Assembly (NCBI GenBank): GCA_009911035.1
Contig: QXWO01000002.1
Span: 124,001 to 188,000 of the forward strand
Direction: 5' to 3'
Length of the DNA stretch: 64,000 bases
From: Lachnospiraceae bacterium
Lineage (GTDB): Bacteria; Bacillota; Clostridia; Lachnospirales; Lachnospiraceae
Below are positions 60,732-64,000 of this stretch, piece by piece; position 1 is the first letter of the stretch; each line of letters opens with the position of its first letter. The notes below the pieces were generated by a model. It ran no database searches. It had not been told where the DNA came from and saw nothing but the letters and a program-made list of their open reading frames with translations. Position numbers and translations under genes: made by a program.

Positions 60732-61847
60732 TTACTGCCGGGTATCCGGTTCTTGAACCTGCTCATAAAAGATTGTGATGATCAGCTCCTGTAACGCCTC
60801 CTCATCTATGTAGAATTCTTCAAACAAGTTTCCCTGGACCGTTTCCCCTTTCAGGGAATACAGGCTGCTGATATCAAAGTCATAATCTAACGCCTCTGTG
60901 GCAAGATAAGTAAAGCTTCCCAGATCGATATCTGTCACCATATATTTCTGCACAGTCTGGTAGAGCCTGACTGCCACCCGGATATCCGCCATCGATTGGT
61001 TTTTCGCCTCCGCCGCAAAGGTGGTCAGATATTGTTTCTGTCTCTGCAGGCGCAGTTCATTGGAATTAAAGGCATTTTCATTCCGAAGCCGCACATACCA
61101 GTAGGCCGTTCTCCCGTCAAGAGTGACCATATCTCCCTGGTGAAGGTCCATATCATACTCCGGATAGATAATATCGTCCAGCACTTTCACTGTGATACCG
61201 CCCACCGCATCGTTCAGCGCCGGGATGGCATCCATGCTGATGGCGACATAGGCGTGTATGGGAATATCGTGGAACATACGGGAGACAGTTTTCACCTGTC
61301 TGATACAGCTTTCCTCCCCGCCGTCTCCATAACCGTGCTGCAGTGCCACCTGTTTTTTAAACCTGCCCACGTAATCGCCATTTTCGTCAAACACATCCAC
61401 GTCCACCATCGAATTCCGGTTAATGGCAATCACATATACATTTTTATCATGTGGATTAAGAACAGCCAGAAACAGTGCGTCCGCCTGACCGCCGGCATAC
61501 TCACTAGCCCCCTCCGCGCTCCAGCTCTGGCCTCCTATGGTTTCCACTGTCTCCTTGTCAATTCCCATCACCAGGATCGTGATCAAATCCGTGTTCAGAG
61601 CGTAGCGCTTTCCTTCATAAATAATCTGGTTTTCTTCCAGCCCGCCGCTTTTTTCACCGGCCTCCGGTTCTGCCGCTGCTTCCGTATTTTCTGTCCCTGC
61701 AACCACTGTTGTGAGGTTATTTTTTCCAATCATCCTCATCACAAGGACAACTCCCAAAAACACGAAAACAATTGTAAGGATGGTGACTATGGTCATCGCG
61801 CCGATCCCAAGCTTCTTCCTTTCAACCGTTTCCTCTTTATCCAGCAT
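60732..61847 (-). CDS. LytR-CpsA-Psr (LCP) family protein with altered active-site motifs
   Basis: A 371-residue protein. One N-terminal helix (about 18-40) anchors an outer LCP domain (about 95-290), the phosphotransferase that attaches glycopolymers to peptidoglycan. LITILVMGIDKE, GGQADALFLAVLNPHDKNVY and HAYVAISMDAIPALNDAVGG are recognisable. The usual IPRD motif is INRN here, and the usual D-x-x-R-x-x-RQ is SNELRLQRQ, so two Asp positions have changed. Activity may be altered. It starts 19 bases after sortase B, with SD AAGGAGG before ATG 61847. Confidence 0.82.
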   Translation of the reverse strand: MLDKEETVERKKLGIGAMTIVTILTIVFVFLGVVLVMRMIGKNNLTTVVAGTENTEAAAEPEAGEKSGGLEENQIIYEGKRYALNTDLITILVMGIDKETVETIGGQSWSAEGASEYAGGQADALFLAVLNPHDKNVYVIAINRNSMVDVDVFDENGDYVGRFKKQVALQHGYGDGGEESCIRQVKTVSRMFHDIPIHAYVAISMDAIPALNDAVGGITVKVLDDIIYPEYDMDLHQGDMVTLDGRTAYWYVRLRNENAFNSNELRLQRQKQYLTTFAAEAKNQSMADIRVAVRLYQTVQKYMVTDIDLGSFTYLATEALDYDFDISSLYSLKGETVQGNLFEEFYIDEEALQELIITIFYEQVQEPDTRQ

Positions 61848-61866
61848 GGATGCTTCCTCCTTCCTG

Positions 61867-62853
61867 TTACGAATTCCGAAGCACGCCCACCACCAGAAAA
61901 CGCAGGCTGGCGTCATGGTCTGTGGTACAGGTTGACAGCGTGATGATCTTGTCTTTTTCTGTCACCTCAATGTCATGACGGATATTTGCCACTCTTGCAT
62001 TGGTACTGTCCATGTTCAAAATGTCTTTTATGTACTGGGCATAGACATATTCATTGGTCAAGTCATAATTCACCAGAAGATGAATCGCAGGGAACTCATA
62101 TGCTGCAAAAATTTCATAGGTAAACACGCCTGATTCCGTATATACGTATATGTAATGAGGCTCCTGCACCAGTTTATCCTTCCCGAAATTATGCAGGGTG
62201 GAAAACATGGTCTTGTCTTTTAAATTGTGTCCGTATACCACCGTATGCAGATCCGAAAAGTCCTTGCTATTATAATTTTCTGTATAGATACAGCCCGGGT
62301 ATCCCTTAGACCCGTCCATGTTCCGGTTTAAATAATAAGCGTTGCTGGTAGGATGCTGGAGCACCGGATAATCCACTGTGGTACCGGGAACGGAAATCCA
62401 GGCATAGATATCCGCATTTTCTTTATGCAGGGCATCCCAGTCAAGATTCTTTCCGGTTACGGTAACATCTGGCTTTGATGAAAGAGCGTTTCCCTTTCCG
62501 CCGGAAAGCTCTGCCGCCGCATTCCGTTCAACTGACTGGGTAAGTCCTTCCTCTGTGCCTGCCGGAGGTGCTTCCGCTCTTGCTGCAGAACCATTTTCCT
62601 GGACTGCCCCGGACTCATTTGCCAAAGCGTCCCCGTCTGCTTCCGATTTCTGCCAAGCCCCATCCTTCTGCCCTTCCAGCCCTGCCTCTTGGTTTTCTTC
62701 CGGTATCCCGCTGTTTACAACCGCCTGCATCTCTTCATAGGCCTTATTGGCTTTCTGTCTGTTCAAATATCCTGTAGCGAAAAATATTCCCCCAACTACA
62801 GCGGTTACAGCAAAAGCACCGAATAATAACAGCCATATTTTTGATTTTTTCAT
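61867..62853 (-). CDS. srtB: Class B sortase
   Basis: A 328-residue membrane-anchored transpeptidase. Residues 7-28 form the anchor helix; 40-130 is a long low-complexity Glu/Ala/Gly linker, much longer than usual; the catalytic domain is 135-328. Catalytic residues are His 209 (VVYGHNLKD), Cys 309 (ITLSTCTTD) and Arg 318 (SLRFLVVG). The DVPGTTVDYPV-like WISVPGTTVDYPVLQ and helix insert typify class B. It is the first gene of the locus; its likely substrate is the APKTGE protein two genes downstream. Confidence 0.92.
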   Translation of the reverse strand: MKKSKIWLLLFGAFAVTAVVGGIFFATGYLNRQKANKAYEEMQAVVNSGIPEENQEAGLEGQKDGAWQKSEADGDALANESGAVQENGSAARAEAPPAGTEEGLTQSVERNAAAELSGGKGNALSSKPDVTVTGKNLDWDALHKENADIYAWISVPGTTVDYPVLQHPTSNAYYLNRNMDGSKGYPGCIYTENYNSKDFSDLHTVVYGHNLKDKTMFSTLHNFGKDKLVQEPHYIYVYTESGVFTYEIFAAYEFPAIHLLVNYDLTNEYVYAQYIKDILNMDSTNARVANIRHDIEVTEKDKIITLSTCTTDHDASLRFLVVGVLRNS

Positions 62854-62924
62854 TTTTCATTCCCCATCTTTAAAATGCACATAATTTTTACCCCAAATGG
62901 GCATACTAAATTTATAAAACATTC

Positions 62925-62949
62925 TTCGCAGATTAACACAATCTGCGAA
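62925..62949. promoter_or_regulatory. Perfect 10-bp inverted repeat with 5-bp spacer in the srtB leader
   Basis: TTCGCAGATT-AACAC-AATCTGCGAA. It can be an RNA hairpin in the leader, a repressor site, or the core site of a tyrosine recombinase. Confidence 0.6.
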
Positions 62950-63008
62950 ATGTCAAAATGTATAAATCATCATGAAATCTATCAAGGTTATGTACTAATC
63001 TATATGAA

Positions 63009-63037
63009 ATTATACTTGCTAAATGAAGTTCTGTCAA
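63009..63037 (-). promoter_or_regulatory. Perfect consensus sigma-A promoter of the glycan locus
   Basis: Reverse strand: -35 TTGACA (63032-63037), 17-base spacer, -10 TATAAT (63009-63014). All 12 bases match; the leader to srtB is about 150 bases. Confidence 0.9.
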
Positions 63038-63168
63038 CAACATATAATTTTTTGGATAATATTGGATGGCGCGGCAGTGTTTTTGTGTCGGAAACTGTCT
63101 GAAAAACAGGAAAAGTTCAGGAACCGGCTCTATTAAGGGTCAGGAAAATGGTCAGGAGGTTATTGGAA

Positions 63169-64000
63169 ATGGCAAGACGTGGAGAAAACATCCGAAAAAG
63201 AAAAGACGGAAGATGGGAAGGAAGATATACTTTGCCGAACGTGGAGACGGGAAAAAGTGTAAGCCATTCTGTTTACGCCAGAACTTACCGGGAGGCTAAG
63301 GACAAGCTTTCAGCGGCAAAAAAGGAGGCTGAAAACGTCAGGGCAAAAGGCACGTCTCCCGGTGAGGTATTATGGGACATGGCGGCCAAGGAATGGCTGG
63401 CCTGCGTAGAGCGCAGAAAAAAATATGCCACCTATATGAAGTATCGTTCCGTTTATGAGAAGCACATCAAAAAAACGCTGGGAGAGATTCCCCTGTCCCG
63501 GGTGGATGAGAATATTCTTGCCAAAGTTTTTGAAGAAAGTGATCAAGATCCAATGTCTGACAGCTTAAGCAGAAGCGTGTCCTGTGTGATTGGGCAGATG
63601 CTTGCCTATGCTGCCTCCCATTACCATATAGGAATGCCCCGGTGTTCCTTCGGAAAGTCTAAGAGCATAAACTGCCATGGACAGGCGCTGAATCTGACAG
63701 AACAGGCGAAACTGCTTCAATGCTTATATGAAGGGATGGACATTCATAAGCTTGGAATCCTTCTTTGTATTTCTACAGGGCTTCGCTTGGGGGAAGTATG
63801 TTCGCTGAAATGGCAGGATGTTGATCTGGAAAGGCAGGTACTGTATGTAAACCGGACGGTACAGCGAATCGCAGTCGAGGGGCATAGGAACAAGACCATC
63901 CTTTTGGAGGGAGATCCCAAAAGCATATTCTCCAGACGTGAGATTCCTCTGTCAGATGAAATGGTTAAATTGCTGTCTTCCTACAAGGGCATACAGGAGG
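63169..64000 (+). CDS. Tyrosine recombinase/integrase (5' part; runs off the window)
   Basis: 277 residues of an incomplete protein. The start MARRGENIRKRKDGRWEGRY is an AP2-like arm-site domain typical of Tn916-like and phage integrases. The core-binding domain covers about 65-160, and the catalytic domain begins at 170 with CISTGLRLGEVCSLKWQDVD (first catalytic Arg). The remaining catalytic residues lie beyond the window. SD CAGGAGG precedes ATG 63169. It is divergent from the glycan locus. It may be part of a mobile element, or a resident recombinase that controls the locus; only the right flank can tell. Confidence 0.9.
   Translation, partial: MARRGENIRKRKDGRWEGRYTLPNVETGKSVSHSVYARTYREAKDKLSAAKKEAENVRAKGTSPGEVLWDMAAKEWLACVERRKKYATYMKYRSVYEKHIKKTLGEIPLSRVDENILAKVFEESDQDPMSDSLSRSVSCVIGQMLAYAASHYHIGMPRCSFGKSKSINCHGQALNLTEQAKLLQCLYEGMDIHKLGILLCISTGLRLGEVCSLKWQDVDLERQVLYVNRTVQRIAVEGHRNKTILLEGDPKSIFSRREIPLSDEMVKLLSSYKGIQE

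Larger units (their letters stand above)
62854..63168. other. Divergent control region between the glycan locus and the recombinase gene
   Basis: This 315-bp AT-rich stretch holds the consensus promoter of the locus (63009-63037), a 10-bp inverted repeat (62925-62949), and a dispersed-repeat fragment (63069-63085, GCGCGGCAGTGTTTTTG). I find no gene in it and no clear promoter for the recombinase. Confidence 0.65.

Noticed and set aside
60996-61943. A 315-codon open frame on the plus strand
   Set aside because: Antisense to the LCP gene; His/Ile-rich composition without motifs, typical of a shadow frame.
1-64000. rRNA, tRNA and insertion sequences
   Set aside because: I searched by eye for conserved tRNA arms with CCA ends, rRNA signatures and transposase motifs and found none; a covariance-model scan would be needed for certainty.

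Overview
The window comes from a spore-forming member of the Firmicutes, most likely a Lachnospiraceae (Clostridium cluster XIVa) species. This is inferred from spoIIM, RNase Y, NFACT/RqcH and the gene order around recA, from moderate GC, strong AGGAGG ribosome binding sites and near-consensus sigma-A promoters with 17-bp spacers. The family assignment is an inference from gene content, not from a database search. Most genes are on the minus strand. No rRNA, tRNA or CRISPR array was recognised.

Layout. 1-7 kb: the 5' part of a sigma-70-type factor, a rhomboid-fold protein without a catalytic dyad and with a zinc ribbon, a giant 2-hydroxyacyl-CoA dehydratase activase fusion and a DUF4317 protein, closed by a bidirectional terminator. 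7-16 kb: an EAL/HDOD protein, a metallophosphoesterase, a coenzyme A supply operon (ECF S-component, coaX, coaBC, small coiled-coil protein), a MotA-like channel with a membrane-anchored LuxR regulator, and a hisS-sfp pair. 16-23 kb: DAHP synthase, a DUF4143 ATPase, xerD, spoIIM, a NUDIX hydrolase and a class Ic aminotransferase. 22.9-24.2 kb: a decaying patch holding two pseudogenes with in-frame stops. 24-36 kb: housekeeping core (rny, recX, recA with two LexA boxes, pncC, pgsA, rimO, rpoZ, gmk, yicC, and divergent rqcH), with an SdpI and a DUF3298 protein inserted. 36.4-37.7 kb: a CmpB-type membrane protein, followed by a remnant of a second copy.

37.9-63.0 kb: a surface glycopolymer locus of about 25 kb, all on the minus strand. 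At its head, behind a perfect consensus promoter, are a class B sortase, a divergent LCP protein and a small secreted protein with an APKTGE sorting signal. Then come GT4 and GT2 glycosyltransferases, an ABC-2 permease, an ABC ATPase fused to a signal peptide, a cohesin-like outer domain and a membrane helix, a HAD-fold protein, remnants of a GT2 and a pyruvyltransferase, another GT4, two left-handed beta-helix acyltransferases, an asparagine-synthase-like protein, two giant multi-domain glycosyltransferases (GT2-GT2-GT8 and GT8-GT-GT2) and an alpha/beta hydrolase. A tyrosine recombinase lies divergently at the right edge and runs off the window.

How it works together (inference): glycosyltransferases build a decorated polymer on a lipid carrier, the permease and ABC fusion export it, LCP and sortase B fix polymer and protein to the wall, and acyltransferases, the amidotransferase-like protein and the hydrolase decorate it. 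The most striking observation is that five genes of this locus carry G8-G9 homopolymers inside codons, in positions where a one-base slip would truncate or extend the product. This is the signature of a phase-variable surface glycan. One tract sits exactly at the junction between the GT2-GT2 part and the GT8 part of a single protein.
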